Counted from the stretch's first letter, positions 26,601-34,438 are shown. The stretch is DNA of 37,333 nt from Opitutales bacterium (GCA_020831535.1 JAFIGF010000159.1:1-37333); one strand, 5' to 3'. The notes: generated from the letters alone by a model not told the origin. Numbers and translations: made by a program.

Positions 26601-29039
26601 CTTGTAGCCGAGTGGGGCGTTCTCAAGAATTTCCCTAGCCGAGGAACGTATTTGTTCCTCATTGAGCCTGCGCCACTTTTCAGCAAGGACTTGCCAGCGT
26701 GGTGGTTCGTCGGATTCGGTGGTCGGTGCTTCCGCCGTCTCAGGTTTTTGTTCCCGTTCCCATTCATCCGCCAAACCAACTTTTTGGTATAACTCTTCAA
26801 GAGAATGGTGGAGGTGTTGCTGGTGTTGTATTTCCCAATTGAGGGCCAGTTGACGAACGGCCACTTGTCCATGGGGGTAGAGATCTTTGTCAGTGGAGGC
26901 CAATTGTATGATTTTCCATAGTTTGGCGGTATCCCAGTGGATATGATTGGTTCGGCCATTTTGGAGAAGAGTGATGGCGGATTGAATATTTCCTTCCCTT
27001 TCTTTCAGTAGGGCTAGGTTTAAGCGAATGCCTGCATCCTCCCCGGTGTTGAGGATATTCTGTCCAATCATCTTCGCTTGGGAATAATTCTCTTCCCATA
27101 GGGCAACGAAAAACTCCAGAGTCTGAATTTCCCGTTTTCTGGCAGGCGAAATATTCTCTTGATCGGTCAAGGGAAGCATTGTTTGCCAGTCGAGGTTTGC
27201 CCCCACTTGCTTCTGGCGGTGGTGGAGGTGGTATAAAGAAAGGAGCAGACCGGAAGGGAGGGTTTCCGATTCGTGAAAAGGTATTCCAGGGTTGTTGATC
27301 TGTGAAAGATCCGGAAAAGACTTGGGATGACCCGCCTCAGCGAGGCTGACGTCATTAAGAAACTGACGCAGAAATCTTTTTTCAGTGTCTTCCAATGGGC
27401 GCCACAGGGTAGAAAAATCTTCGATGGCCAGTCGCAAGATTCCTCCCAAAAAAGCATAGGAAGCTTCCGGAAATTGGCTGAAATCGGTGGTCTCATAACG
27501 CTCCAAAAGCATGTCGAAGTCGTTGTAGCCATGAGCCAGTTGAATCGCGAAAAAATTCAAGCGGTGTTGGATTTCAGGATTGTCCGCCAGTTCTTCAATA
27601 AACCCATCCAGTTCCGCAAGAACCCTTTCCTGGTCTTGACTGTAATGGATCGTATCAATTTGCTGAGCCCATTTATATAGCCGTACCATGGTACTCGAGT
27701 GATCGGTTCCAGCGTGGATTTGCTCTTGCCACTTGGCCAGAGCCCGGGTGATGGGTTCTCTTTTCTTCGAGGGAAGATCGGCAAAACGGCCTTCATTCAG
27801 ATAACGTTGGAAAAGTTGGTAGAGAGGACCTTCCCAGTAGGGATCGAGGGAAAGTTGTCCTTCGCTGACCGCTTGCAGGGTTTCAAGAAAAAGAGAGTCA
27901 AAGTGGTCGACTTTCATCTTCTCACTTAAAATTCGGTGGGCTGGAAGGCCCTCCAGATGTTGGTTCCATTTTTCCGCAAATTGCTCCTCCTCATTTTCCA
28001 CCATGGCCATTGCGATCAGATTTCCAAGGGCTCTGGAGCGATTGATGCTGATTTTCGCCACCCGATCTTCCTGAACTTGCGGATATGGTGGGGGAGAGTA
28101 TTCGGAGAGGTCTCGTGGAGGAGCTTGGTGGCTGCGTTCTCTTTGCAACAGGGGATGAAGGTTAACCAGCCGGTGGGGAAAGATTTCGACAGCGTGAATG
28201 GTTATGTTGAATTCTTGAGATAATTCGTAACCAAATGTTCTATCCCAAAAACCTTGATCTTCGGGAGGGTTTTCAACTTTTGCCGTATTTTCGGTGTAAA
28301 CGTCCCAGAGGATATTTCGGGCGTCAGTGAAATTCCCCCGCCCGATAAAAAATTCGGCGAGGGCGATTTTGGCCTCGAAGTTTCCATCGGTCGCCATGAG
28401 GTGGTGATGAATGATGCGATCCAGATTGTTTCGGTGATCAATGGTCCGTAAAAGGGCAAAGAACTCCGACCAGTCACCTTTTTGGCGGACAAATCGATCC
28501 CCATGTCGGGCAATGATGCCCAAGGCTTCCTCGTTCTCCTCGACGCTGAGAAGGAGATTGGCCAAACGCAGCTCGTTTTCCGCCGAACTGTCGAAGGCAA
28601 AGGCCTCCCGTGCGTGGCGAAGGGCTTTCTCGAAATCTCCTTCTTCAATAGCCAGATCGATAAGTAAATCGGTAATCTCCGGATTGTTTGGTTCACGTGC
28701 CTGAGCCCTTTTTAATTCCTTGCGGGCGTTGGCATAGTCCTGCTTTTTGAGAAAAATTTTTGCTTGAAGCAGGTGTATTCCGGCATTTTCGTGCAATTCC
28801 GGAAAGGTTTCGAGGAGCCAGTTCTCAACGACATTGTCACGATCCTCCTCGGCCAGAACGGGCAGAGTGGTTATCCCCATAAGGACCAGAATCACCAATT
28901 TTAATCCCAAAGAAATCGCAGGCCCTTTACTCCTTTTAAAGAATTGGCAAATTCTTTGCACACTAATCAACATCTCTCCACATTCAACTGGTGATAGGCC
29001 TTGTGAAACCAGGCTTTCTAAAGTGGAGGAGTTTTTCAT
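23616..29039 (-). CDS. Very large exported TPR protein with beta-sandwich domains
   Basis: About 1,807 residues. The N-terminal signal/anchor ends GLKLVILVLMGITTLPVLA. TPR repeats follow, e.g. LLQAKIFLKKQDYANARKEL, ITDLLIDLAIEEGDFEKALR, and further helical repeats through the middle. Around residues 900-1000 is a beta-rich insertion (VKMRVSLTEDRIEVQRRIG, then VKAGILLSGGLPDQKATM) like the concanavalin/DUF1349 type, then more TPRs (YYHKAIALRPDDDYFIRSLI), and from about 1560 a Ser/Thr/Gly-rich C-terminal beta region. Probably periplasmic or outer-membrane scaffold. Function not recognised. In-frame starts at 29072 and 28973 also exist; 28973 (GGAGAG just before) may be the real one. Confidence 0.85.
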   Translation of the reverse strand: MKNSSTLESLVSQGLSPVECGEMLISVQRICQFFKRSKGPAISLGLKLVILVLMGITTLPVLAEEDRDNVVENWLLETFPELHENAGIHLLQAKIFLKKQDYANARKELKRAQAREPNNPEITDLLIDLAIEEGDFEKALRHAREAFAFDSSAENELRLANLLLSVEENEEALGIIARHGDRFVRQKGDWSEFFALLRTIDHRNNLDRIIHHHLMATDGNFEAKIALAEFFIGRGNFTDARNILWDVYTENTAKVENPPEDQGFWDRTFGYELSQEFNITIHAVEIFPHRLVNLHPLLQRERSHQAPPRDLSEYSPPPYPQVQEDRVAKISINRSRALGNLIAMAMVENEEEQFAEKWNQHLEGLPAHRILSEKMKVDHFDSLFLETLQAVSEGQLSLDPYWEGPLYQLFQRYLNEGRFADLPSKKREPITRALAKWQEQIHAGTDHSSTMVRLYKWAQQIDTIHYSQDQERVLAELDGFIEELADNPEIQHRLNFFAIQLAHGYNDFDMLLERYETTDFSQFPEASYAFLGGILRLAIEDFSTLWRPLEDTEKRFLRQFLNDVSLAEAGHPKSFPDLSQINNPGIPFHESETLPSGLLLSLYHLHHRQKQVGANLDWQTMLPLTDQENISPARKREIQTLEFFVALWEENYSQAKMIGQNILNTGEDAGIRLNLALLKEREGNIQSAITLLQNGRTNHIHWDTAKLWKIIQLASTDKDLYPHGQVAVRQLALNWEIQHQQHLHHSLEELYQKVGLADEWEREQKPETAEAPTTESDEPPRWQVLAEKWRRLNEEQIRSSAREILENAPLGYKVPEIRRRELVHYCNLLTISNLRRAKSRALNALLDQRKWEDYIAKLKQEVNENPYSIEPLARLIEALEFPRYRPVSNRSSTRMWDIPEEDPWVKMRVSLTEDRIEVQRRIGERWRNCSSVSFGTPRRRNSNSVYGRKVKAGILLSGGLPDQKATMEIKDVRLLTTDGEEIPLEFRPLTPEGEKEPEFSYEETDDGRWILSSGGGATHTDEMEPHGLFLGTQTNRFSEIQFSYKATEKTAEHGGHHGIFLKTLDEQGDELFYYFTHLHEGIRATYRWSKLQTSTDPVPYYHKAIALRPDDDYFIRSLISFHFRQKNYDDFIELFEGEEKQNPYLVLRRENNRLKRAYDRSGKIPQLVDVFLENPALSYNLGKLNQQTNLGEILEGVAEYLAEWDYPEEAAKVRKFALSNLSLTESVESRLRQVKTFHQEGDLDSARPLLYDFFETTKKADPSPFLVTHQLGDEAREGNWLKQFSSRDFSNENHLPHPFLLMQTAPPDLVAEFRARWLARHPNFPEVDDPAEALLGAIIHWTLRHPEFPKSLQAVGDHFGPKANLSPQKREWFQQEYQFPLLELLHYFSPSEELAQALYSVFIDSTEGQRGGRLQKMFRRSEDSTDAFLQYRTALAIKGIDDAWQYQEKVFSQLMEGRRPDQLNHPVYALALLREAGNRLEPQTVQSLIQKFLNSGRLGHAFGLRDALLWELERLSLREGKVRNPYVSSFWLPPSEPSGAPKLYYEISGIHPEDRTQRSSGNREPPSSLYGENFAQLDGKFDLLIEYSSNGNESETSKTHLSSASASGTVELQDATTSGTLTLTLKDAASGEKVYTRSLEDHPLGAGRSVLPPLLSNKGEDTQNEIRWEWLGTPPRIDPIHTFPNQEVIYFPGFGRKENDVARTNLIPIGDAQRIIFQALAKDRVTNRSPFRVNFYNEQGEKIGDRWVGIRHTPERWEVLSHQWEKSSSSGGGFRNRFSEETTHVEIIIRANTPLSIANLALLFSPE

Positions 29040-29486
29040 AGGGGGGAGTATCCAATTGTTTTGGCGACGCAATAGATGAGAAAATGAGTCATCTTTAAAA
29101 ATTGTAGTATTGAATCAAATGCCAAGTACCCGTCAAGGGAGTTCCCGAAATAAAATTGAGTCCATTATGGTTGATTTGTTTTTTTGGAAGACAATCGCCA
29201 ATGCGGGAATTTTCGGCATAGCCGGAGACCGCTAATTTACGCTGACCGAACGCTAATACACAGCCATGCCCCCCCCGTTCGCTATTGGCCCAATCGGGTA
29301 CCTTGTGTCCCTGCGCGGAGTGCTTCAAGCCAGGCACGCAAGCCGCCTCCCTTCCTCCGCGCGGCTGCCTCCCGATTCGCTTCCCTCATTTCCCTCCGGG
29401 GCATGAAACCACTGTAGCCAAGCCACTCCTTCGCCAAAAAGGCGGATGTCCATTGCATCGTGATGAAGAATTGTGCTGGGCCCTCC
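29040..29486. other. Gene-free stretch with degenerate repeat-like sequence
   Basis: About 450 bp ahead of the giant TPR gene. It includes CGCTAATTTACGCTGACC-like sequence near 29230-29260, of a kind common in intergenic repeats, and a small CGCC-AAAAA-GGCG hairpin near 29432-29444. Short open frames here have no family features. The TPR gene promoter presumably lies in the first part, but no convincing boxes were found. Confidence 0.4.
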
Positions 29487-29583
29487 CTTGTCGGAGGGGC
29501 TTTACGCCCCGATTGGCTGCCTTGTAGGAGGGGCTTTACGCCCCGATCTGCCTATACTTGTCGGAGGGACTTTACGTCCCGAA
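29487..29583. repeat. Array of three REP-like palindromic units
   Basis: Three 27-nt units at 29487-29513, 29521-29547 and 29557-29583, separated by 7 and 9 nt. Core GGAGGGGCTTTACGCCCC in units 1 and 2, and GGAGGGACTTTACGTCCC in unit 3, forming a 5-bp stem with TTTAC loop preceded by TTGTCGGA or TTGTAGGA. The G-C to A-T pair change in unit 3 is on both arms, so pairing is kept. It lies 27 bp beyond the stop of the solute-binding gene. Confidence 0.9.
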
Positions 29584-29609
29584 CTCGAGCGGGTTGGCGG
29601 AATACTCCT

Positions 29610-30890
29610 TCATTCGACCGGATACCCCCGGTTATCGGCGAGGTCCTGGTCGATCTCGGCGGCGGCACGTTGGAGAATTCTCTCTACGTCGCCGCCATCG
29701 CGGATACGTTCAAAGGCATCCTGGAATACCGAGGTTATGACGGGATAAGCAGGAGTGCGGGGACGGGGGAGGGCAGTGTTTTGAAGTTGTTCGACAAAAA
29801 GATGCAAATCACCGCCAGCGGCGTACAGGGGGGATTTTTCAATGGCTGTAGCTCTAGCCGGAACGGCTCCGTTGGCCTCGGTCATCGCCAGAATTTGATC
29901 GGGCTCAAGGAGGAATTGCAAAAATTCAGCGGCGTCCTCCGGAGCTGTGGAGGCGCTGCTGATTCCCCACGCCCAGGACCCCTGGGCGGCCACCGGACCG
30001 TTGCCGAAGTCGGGCAGGGGGAGAACCAGCAAATCGTCACCAAAGGCTTCCTGATAACGGGGGAAGTCCCAATGGCCGGAAAGCGAAAGGAGGGCCCGTT
30101 CTTCCAGAAATGCCTGATCGTCCACGTTGGAGTGGACCAGTCCCTCGGCAAACCAGCGGGCCACTTCGGACATTGCCATGACCGAGGCCTCGCTGTCGAG
30201 AACGCCTGCCGCCCGATCATATTCCGGGCGCCGAATCAAATCTCCACCGGCGGATTGAAGCAGAGGCGAAAAAGCGTAGGTGATCCATTCCCCGCGGTAA
30301 TTGATTTTTACATCGAGAATCCGGTGCTCATGCTCGGCGTCCAAGACAGCCAAAAGGTCCTGAAACTCGGATAAGGTCCAGGGCTCAAGGGCGTTTTCAG
30401 GAATCCGTACGCCGACCTCTTCCAAAACACTGCGGCGGGCATACATGCCGAGACCGGAGTCAAACGTACCGACCGCATACAGTTCATCATTCCAGGTTCC
30501 CTGAGCCAGAATGGATGGCAAGAGATCTTCCAGGAGAGAGTCCGGTAAAAAATCGCCAAGGGGTTGAATCTGTTGTTGCCAAGCGTAGTTGTAGAGAAAG
30601 GGGCCGTCCAGCGCCAGCATATCGGGTAGATCTCTCGAAAAGGCGGCGGCCTGAATCTGGGAATTGTAGTCGCCTTCGGGAACGATGGTCAGATCGATTC
30701 GGATTTCATCCTGTTGCTGATGAAAGGCTTCCACCTGGGATTCCAGAACCGCGCGTTCCGCCGGTTGCCCGGAGTGGACCCATATGGTCACGATGCGGCG
30801 ACCCTCGGAATCATAGGCCTGCTCCGTGGCCGGGCCACAGCCGATGAGGAGGCTCATACTCAGTAGGATAGAAAAAAGCAGGTATCGCAT
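29610..30890 (-). CDS. ABC-type extracellular solute-binding lipoprotein (family 1-like)
   Basis: About 427 residues. Lipoprotein signal MRYLLFSILLSMSLLIGCG fixes the ATG at 30890, well inside a longer open frame. The body fits family 1 (sugar-type) substrate-binding proteins: VTIWVHSGQPAERAVLESQV with the usual early motif, AAAFSRDLPDMLALDGPF, LYAVGTFDSGLGMYARRSVL, TLSEFQDLLAVLD, and WAWGISSASTAPEDAAEFLQF near the C-terminus. It would bind a sugar or similar solute at the outer face of the inner membrane and hand it to an ABC permease. No permease or ATPase is adjacent, so it is an orphan here. Divergent from trhO, 90 bp apart. Confidence 0.92.
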   Translation of the reverse strand: MRYLLFSILLSMSLLIGCGPATEQAYDSEGRRIVTIWVHSGQPAERAVLESQVEAFHQQQDEIRIDLTIVPEGDYNSQIQAAAFSRDLPDMLALDGPFLYNYAWQQQIQPLGDFLPDSLLEDLLPSILAQGTWNDELYAVGTFDSGLGMYARRSVLEEVGVRIPENALEPWTLSEFQDLLAVLDAEHEHRILDVKINYRGEWITYAFSPLLQSAGGDLIRRPEYDRAAGVLDSEASVMAMSEVARWFAEGLVHSNVDDQAFLEERALLSLSGHWDFPRYQEAFGDDLLVLPLPDFGNGPVAAQGSWAWGISSASTAPEDAAEFLQFLLEPDQILAMTEANGAVPARATAIEKSPLYAAGGDLHLFVEQLQNTALPRPRTPAYPVITSVFQDAFERIRDGGDVERILQRAAAEIDQDLADNRGYPVE

Positions 30891-30980
30891 GTACGCAGAG
30901 TACCGGACGATCGGCTCCATTGCAAAAAAGAATCGCTTGCCCTGTGGGCCAAGGATTGTTGTTTTGGATCTTTCGTTCCT

Positions 30981-31778
30981 ATGGACCAAGACTGCCCAGA
31001 TTGTTTCGCCATTGCCGCGCTGTATTGTTTTACCGATTTGCCCGATGCGGATGAGTGGGCCGAGCGTCTGCGCCAGGAAGGCGAACGGTGCCATTTGAGC
31101 GGAACCTTTATTGTCGCCGAGGAAGGCGTAAATGGAACCGTGGCGGCGGAGAAAGAGTCACTGGAGCAATTTTTGCGCATTTTCGACAAAGACGAACGGT
31201 TTGCCAAACGTTCGGTGAAGCTTTCCTGCGCCTCCTTTGATCCTTTCAGCCGTTATAAGGTAAAGCGCAAAAAAGAAATCGTGAGTTTCCGGCAGGCCGT
31301 GGCCGATCCACGCCAAAATGTCGGAAAATACATAAAACCGGCGGAATGGAATGATTTGCTTACCGATCCCGAGATTCTATTGGTGGATACGCGCAATGAC
31401 TATGAAGTGGAGGTCGGAAAATTTTCCGGGGCGGTCAATCCACAGACCCAAAATTTCACCCAATTTGCCCAATGGGTGAAAGAAAACCTCGATCCACAAA
31501 AGCATACCAAAGTGGCCATGTATTGCACCGGTGGCATCCGCTGTGAAAAAGCGACCTCGTATTTACTCCATGAAGGCTTTCGCGAAGTGTACCACCTCGA
31601 AGGCGGAATTCTGCAATACCTGGCCGAAGTGCCCAAAGAGAAAAGCCGCTGGGAAGGCGACTGTTTCGTCTTCGATGACCGCGTGGCCGTGGATCACCAC
31701 TTGCGCCCAACCGACTGGGTCATGGACAACGATCTGAACTGGCCCGTCAAAATCGAAAAAAGCCCCGGGAGGGAGTGA
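30981..31778 (+). CDS. trhO: tRNA uridine(34) hydroxylase, rhodanese family
   Basis: Oxygen-dependent enzyme hydroxylating wobble uridine 34 (ho5U) in tRNAs (TrhO/YceA). Seen: the N-terminal acylphosphatase-like domain with GTFIVAEEGVNGTVAAEK, KVKRKKEIVSF, then the rhodanese domain LLVDTRNDYEVEVGKFSGAV with active-site Cys182 in MYCTGGIRCEKATSYLL, and HLEGGILQYLAEV. It ends after a short CFVFDDRVAVDHHL block, at 265 residues, so it is the short form; the longer E. coli type has an extra C-terminal Cys-rich part. Solitary gene. Confidence 0.94.
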   Translation: MDQDCPDCFAIAALYCFTDLPDADEWAERLRQEGERCHLSGTFIVAEEGVNGTVAAEKESLEQFLRIFDKDERFAKRSVKLSCASFDPFSRYKVKRKKEIVSFRQAVADPRQNVGKYIKPAEWNDLLTDPEILLVDTRNDYEVEVGKFSGAVNPQTQNFTQFAQWVKENLDPQKHTKVAMYCTGGIRCEKATSYLLHEGFREVYHLEGGILQYLAEVPKEKSRWEGDCFVFDDRVAVDHHLRPTDWVMDNDLNWPVKIEKSPGRE

Positions 31779-31939
31779 GTTGGTATCGGATAAAAAAGTG
31801 ATTAGTGCAGAACGGGTTGATCCCGCGATCATGGGAGGGCGAGTGTCCCCACGAGCCAGGAAGCTTTCCGTGAATAGCTTTATTTTTCGTTTTAGAATCG
31901 TTTCAAAAAATTATTGAATTTATTTCTAAGTTACTCTAT

Positions 31940-31969
31940 TATAATGAAATAAAACGAAAAGTATCGTTT
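31940..31969 (+). promoter_or_regulatory. -10 box and overlapping TCGTTT palindrome before the HipH-like gene
   Basis: TATAAT at 31940-31945 lies in an AT-rich stretch, with TTGAAT at 31914-31919 as a poorly spaced (20 bp) -35. AAACGA (31952-31957) and TCGTTT (31964-31969) form a 6-bp dyad with 6-nt spacer over the likely start of transcription, ending one base before the ATG. Two more TCGTTT boxes lie upstream at 31887 and 31898. A plausible autoregulatory operator. Confidence 0.5.
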
Positions 31970-31970
31970 C

Positions 31971-33374
31971 ATGTATAGATCTTCAAAAAGTGCCAAAGCG
32001 TTGTTGTCTTATCTTCGGATGAGGGGTCCAACTTTCTCCCGTGAACTGGTTGCCGATTTGGGGATCAGTCGGCCAACGCTGTCCCGCCGGGTGCGGGAAC
32101 TCGGCGATGCCCTTGTCCCCATCGGCAAAGGCCGGGCTACGCAGTTGGCGGCGCGACATGAGGCTGCCGGGGATGCCGTTCCCCTTTATCAGGTTCAGGA
32201 AAGCGGTAAGGTCGACCTGTTTGGTCGGTTAACGGCCTTACAACAAGGCGAGACCATTCTATGGTACATGGAACCGGAGAACCCACAGGCCGCTCTGTGT
32301 GCGGATGAATTCAAGGAAGGGCTCTTTCCGGGGTGGCCATGGTTTTTGGAGAATGTTCGCCCGGAGGGGTTTCTCGGGCGGGCTTTAGGCCAGCAAATGT
32401 CGTCGCTTTTTGGCGTGGATAAAGATCCCGGCAAGTGGAATGATTTTGAGTTACTCAAAGTGCTCGTCGCTTTTGGCGCCAATTTGCCGGGAAATTTTAT
32501 TCTTGGAGACGGCCCCGCACTCGCTAATTTCCAGAAGTTTCGCATTGAAGCAACGGGGCGCTCAGTTCCTTATCTTTCGGCAAGTGATTATCCGGAACAG
32601 GCCCGGCGAGCCTTGCATGAAGGGGAAGTCTATGGGTCATCGGCGGGAGGCGAGCAGCCGAAGTTTACCTCCATCGTTGGTGAGGCACCGGAGGGTGTAG
32701 CGCGGGCGGTTCTGGTAAAATTCAGCCCTGGTTTGGAAACGGAAGTTGGTCGTCGCTGGGCTGATTTATTGCAGGCTGAGCACTTGGCGAATGAAACCTT
32801 GCGCGAGGCCGGGTTTGCAACGGCTCAAACCCGTGTTTTGCAATACCAGGATCGCATTTTTCTTGAGTCCGAACGCTTTGATCGGGTAGGCCTTTCCGGA
32901 CGCCGGGGGCTGGTTCCTTTACGCGCTCTTGATGCCGCCTATATCGGCCAGACGGGGGACTCCTGGGCGGAGGCTGCACGTAAGCTGCATGCGGGTAAGT
33001 TGATCAAGGCGGAGGATCGGGATCGCATGATCCACCTCCATTGCTTCGGGTCTTTAATTGCCAACACCGATATGCATTGGGGCAATCTCAGTTTCTTTCT
33101 TCCTGGGGCACCCCCTTTCCCATTGGCCCCGGTATACGACATGTTGCCCATGCATTTTCGGCCCAGCGACACCGGAGAGGTGCCAGTGCGCCGCTTTGAG
33201 CCAAGGCTACCCAAACCTGAGAATCAAGCCGCTTGGCTGGAGATGTATCCCCACGCTCTTCGATATTGGCAGCGAATTCAACAGTGCACTGAGATTTCGT
33301 CACCCTTCCAGACAATCGCCGAACAAGCAATCACCGCATTGGAGAAGATTCACCCAATCGTTGCCCAATCATGA
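31971..33374 (+). CDS. yjjJ: HipA-family kinase with fused N-terminal winged helix (HipH/YjjJ-type)
   Basis: A 467-residue HipA-like Ser/Thr kinase of the YjjJ/HipH subgroup. Residues 1-60 are a helix-turn-helix (LVADLGISRPTLSRRVREL), normally supplied by a separate HipB. Then FPGWPWFLENVRPEGFLGRA (119-138), the Gly-rich loop YGSSAGGEQPKF (221-232), Lys250 (AVLVKFSP), the catalytic loop NTDMHWGN (365-372) and a metal-site Asp390 (PVYDML). All kinase residues look intact. HipA kinases phosphorylate tRNA synthetases and slow growth; the substrate here is not known. No hipB-like antitoxin gene is adjacent. It may repress its own promoter through the upstream TCGTTT boxes. Confidence 0.92.
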   Translation: MYRSSKSAKALLSYLRMRGPTFSRELVADLGISRPTLSRRVRELGDALVPIGKGRATQLAARHEAAGDAVPLYQVQESGKVDLFGRLTALQQGETILWYMEPENPQAALCADEFKEGLFPGWPWFLENVRPEGFLGRALGQQMSSLFGVDKDPGKWNDFELLKVLVAFGANLPGNFILGDGPALANFQKFRIEATGRSVPYLSASDYPEQARRALHEGEVYGSSAGGEQPKFTSIVGEAPEGVARAVLVKFSPGLETEVGRRWADLLQAEHLANETLREAGFATAQTRVLQYQDRIFLESERFDRVGLSGRRGLVPLRALDAAYIGQTGDSWAEAARKLHAGKLIKAEDRDRMIHLHCFGSLIANTDMHWGNLSFFLPGAPPFPLAPVYDMLPMHFRPSDTGEVPVRRFEPRLPKPENQAAWLEMYPHALRYWQRIQQCTEISSPFQTIAEQAITALEKIHPIVAQS

Positions 33375-33473
33375 GGGAATCGCCCAGAGGCAATTCTTTC
33401 CTGACCGAATAGAGGATGAAACAACCGGATTGATGGCGTAGGGGTTACTGATTCGAATGGTTGTCCCCGATAT

Positions 33474-33493
33474 GCGGGAGCTTTAGCTCCTGC
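33474..33493. repeat. REP-like hairpin
   Basis: GCGGGAGC (33474-33481) pairs with GCTCCTGC (33486-33493), with one G-U pair, around the loop TTTA. Similar in plan to the three units at 29487-29583 (short GC stem, TTTA-type loop). Lies 100 bp after the HipH-like gene. Confidence 0.7.
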
Positions 33494-33539
33494 GCGCAGC
33501 GCTCCCGGGCAAGGTCCTGTATTGCCCCTCAAAAACACT

Positions 33540-33560
33540 CCTCTCCTTGCCAAGGAGAGG
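33540..33560. repeat. Palindrome with following G-rich repeat tail
   Basis: CCTCTCCTTG and CAAGGAGAGG are exact reverse complements around a single central C. The G-rich sequence that follows (to about 33595) belongs with it and resembles a dispersed intergenic repeat seen in many genomes. It abuts the remains of the transglutaminase-like gene. Confidence 0.75.
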
Positions 33561-33600
33561 GGGCCGCTTGCGGTGGAGAGGGTGGGGGGACGGGAAAAGG

Positions 33601-33942
33601 CCGAATGAAGTTTTGATGTCACGCAAATCTGTCTGCTCGGGTATGACCACTCTCTTTGCCTCTTTATTGGAACAAATCGGAGCCGATTATTATTTGGTCT
33701 ATTATCCAGGACACATTAACATTGCGGTGGCCGGAAACTTTCCCAGGTCCACTCCGGAATTGGGTTTCAGCTACCGTAATCGCCTTTATTTTATAGCCGA
33801 AACAACGGTTAGAAATTTTCGCATAGGGGAACCTCGATTGAAGGATTTCTCTATGCTGGACTATCGTTTTCTACAAAAGCCAGGAGATGATTCAGCAGTC
33901 ATTGATAGCGTCACAAGAAGGCCCATCCCCTGGCGTCAATAA
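33601..33942 (+). pseudogene. Transglutaminase-like C-terminal remnant
   Basis: About 110 codons. PNEVL at 33604 onward, then SRKSVCSGMTTLFASLLEQI, YYPGHINIAVAG and LYFIAETT look like the Cys, His and acidic sites of a transglutaminase-like core. The only good start (ATG 33616) lies directly before the Cys block, so the N-terminal half that the fold needs is missing. The homology begins immediately after the palindrome/G-rich repeat, suggesting that the 5' end was lost at the repeat junction. Whether a short product is still made is not known; a small stand-alone protein is the alternative. Confidence 0.6.
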
Positions 33943-34047
33943 AGCGCCAAAATAGAAATTTCTGGACATCCTTAGAAGACTCGAAACAAGCACTCCCAGT
34001 CAGGGTTGAAGAGGAGTGCCTGTCCTACCGAAGGGGTCCACCTCAAG

Positions 34048-34367
34048 CAGCCTGATTGAACCGCAGAGATCGCGGTGGGAATGAAAAGAAGGTTGAAAAG
34101 GTTTTCGGAATAAGGGATTTCGTAAATGAATGTGATTTAAAAGAAATTTTTTGCCCTTTTTCGAAAAACTCTGCGCACTTGGCGTGCTCTGCGGTTGGAT
34201 AATGAACAGCCGGATGTAACCGCAGAGATCGCGGAGGACGCAGAGATAGGAAAGAAAAAATTTTGTGTTTTTCTTGGGTATTCTCCAGATATGGAATGAA
34301 TTGAAGAATGTTTTTGGGATTTTCATTTAGTAAAAACTCAGCGCTCTTGGTGGGCTCGGAGGTTGGT
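34048..34367. repeat. Tandem pair of ~150-160 bp inverted-repeat elements
   Basis: Copy A is about 34048-34200 and copy B about 34207-34367. Both start with CAGCC(T/G)GAT followed shortly by AACCGCAGAGATCGCGG. Copy A ends with CTCTGCGGTT (34187-34196), the exact reverse complement of its own AACCGCAGAG (34059-34068). Copy B's 3' end (CTCAGCGCTCTTGGTGGG onward) is a decayed version of copy A's. Contains no real gene. Confidence 0.75.
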
Positions 34368-34398
34368 TATTATCGGTTGACCGGGAAATTTTTTAGGA

Positions 34399-34427
34399 TT
34401 GACTCTTGGGCGCGAATTTTATATACT
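34399..34427 (+). promoter_or_regulatory. Near-consensus sigma70 promoter before the polyvalent kinase gene
   Basis: TTGACT (34399-34404) and TATACT (34422-34427) are 17 bp apart. Transcription would start near 34434, within a few bases of the ATG at 34439, so the mRNA would be leaderless or nearly so. Confidence 0.7.
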
Positions 34428-34438
34428 TTTGCTATGCA

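Noticed and set aside
29095..29337. 80-codon frame on the - strand ahead of the giant TPR gene
   Set aside because: Looks like translated intergenic repeat sequence; no recognisable motif or start context.
29487..29583. Possible CRISPR array (three evenly spaced repeats)
   Set aside because: The spacers are only 7 and 9 nt, the units are themselves palindromic with TTTAC loops, and no cas genes are near. REP-like units explain it better.
29460..30374. 304-codon frame on the + strand
   Set aside because: Antisense to the solute-binding lipoprotein gene, whose - strand product has a signal peptide and family motifs.
33350..33622. 90-codon frame on the - strand
   Set aside because: Covers the palindrome and REP-like hairpin; the product is repeat-derived with no start context.
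34000..34326. 108-codon frame on the - strand
   Set aside because: It is only the translation of the duplicated inverted-repeat element (repeated LCVLRDLCG-type phrases).
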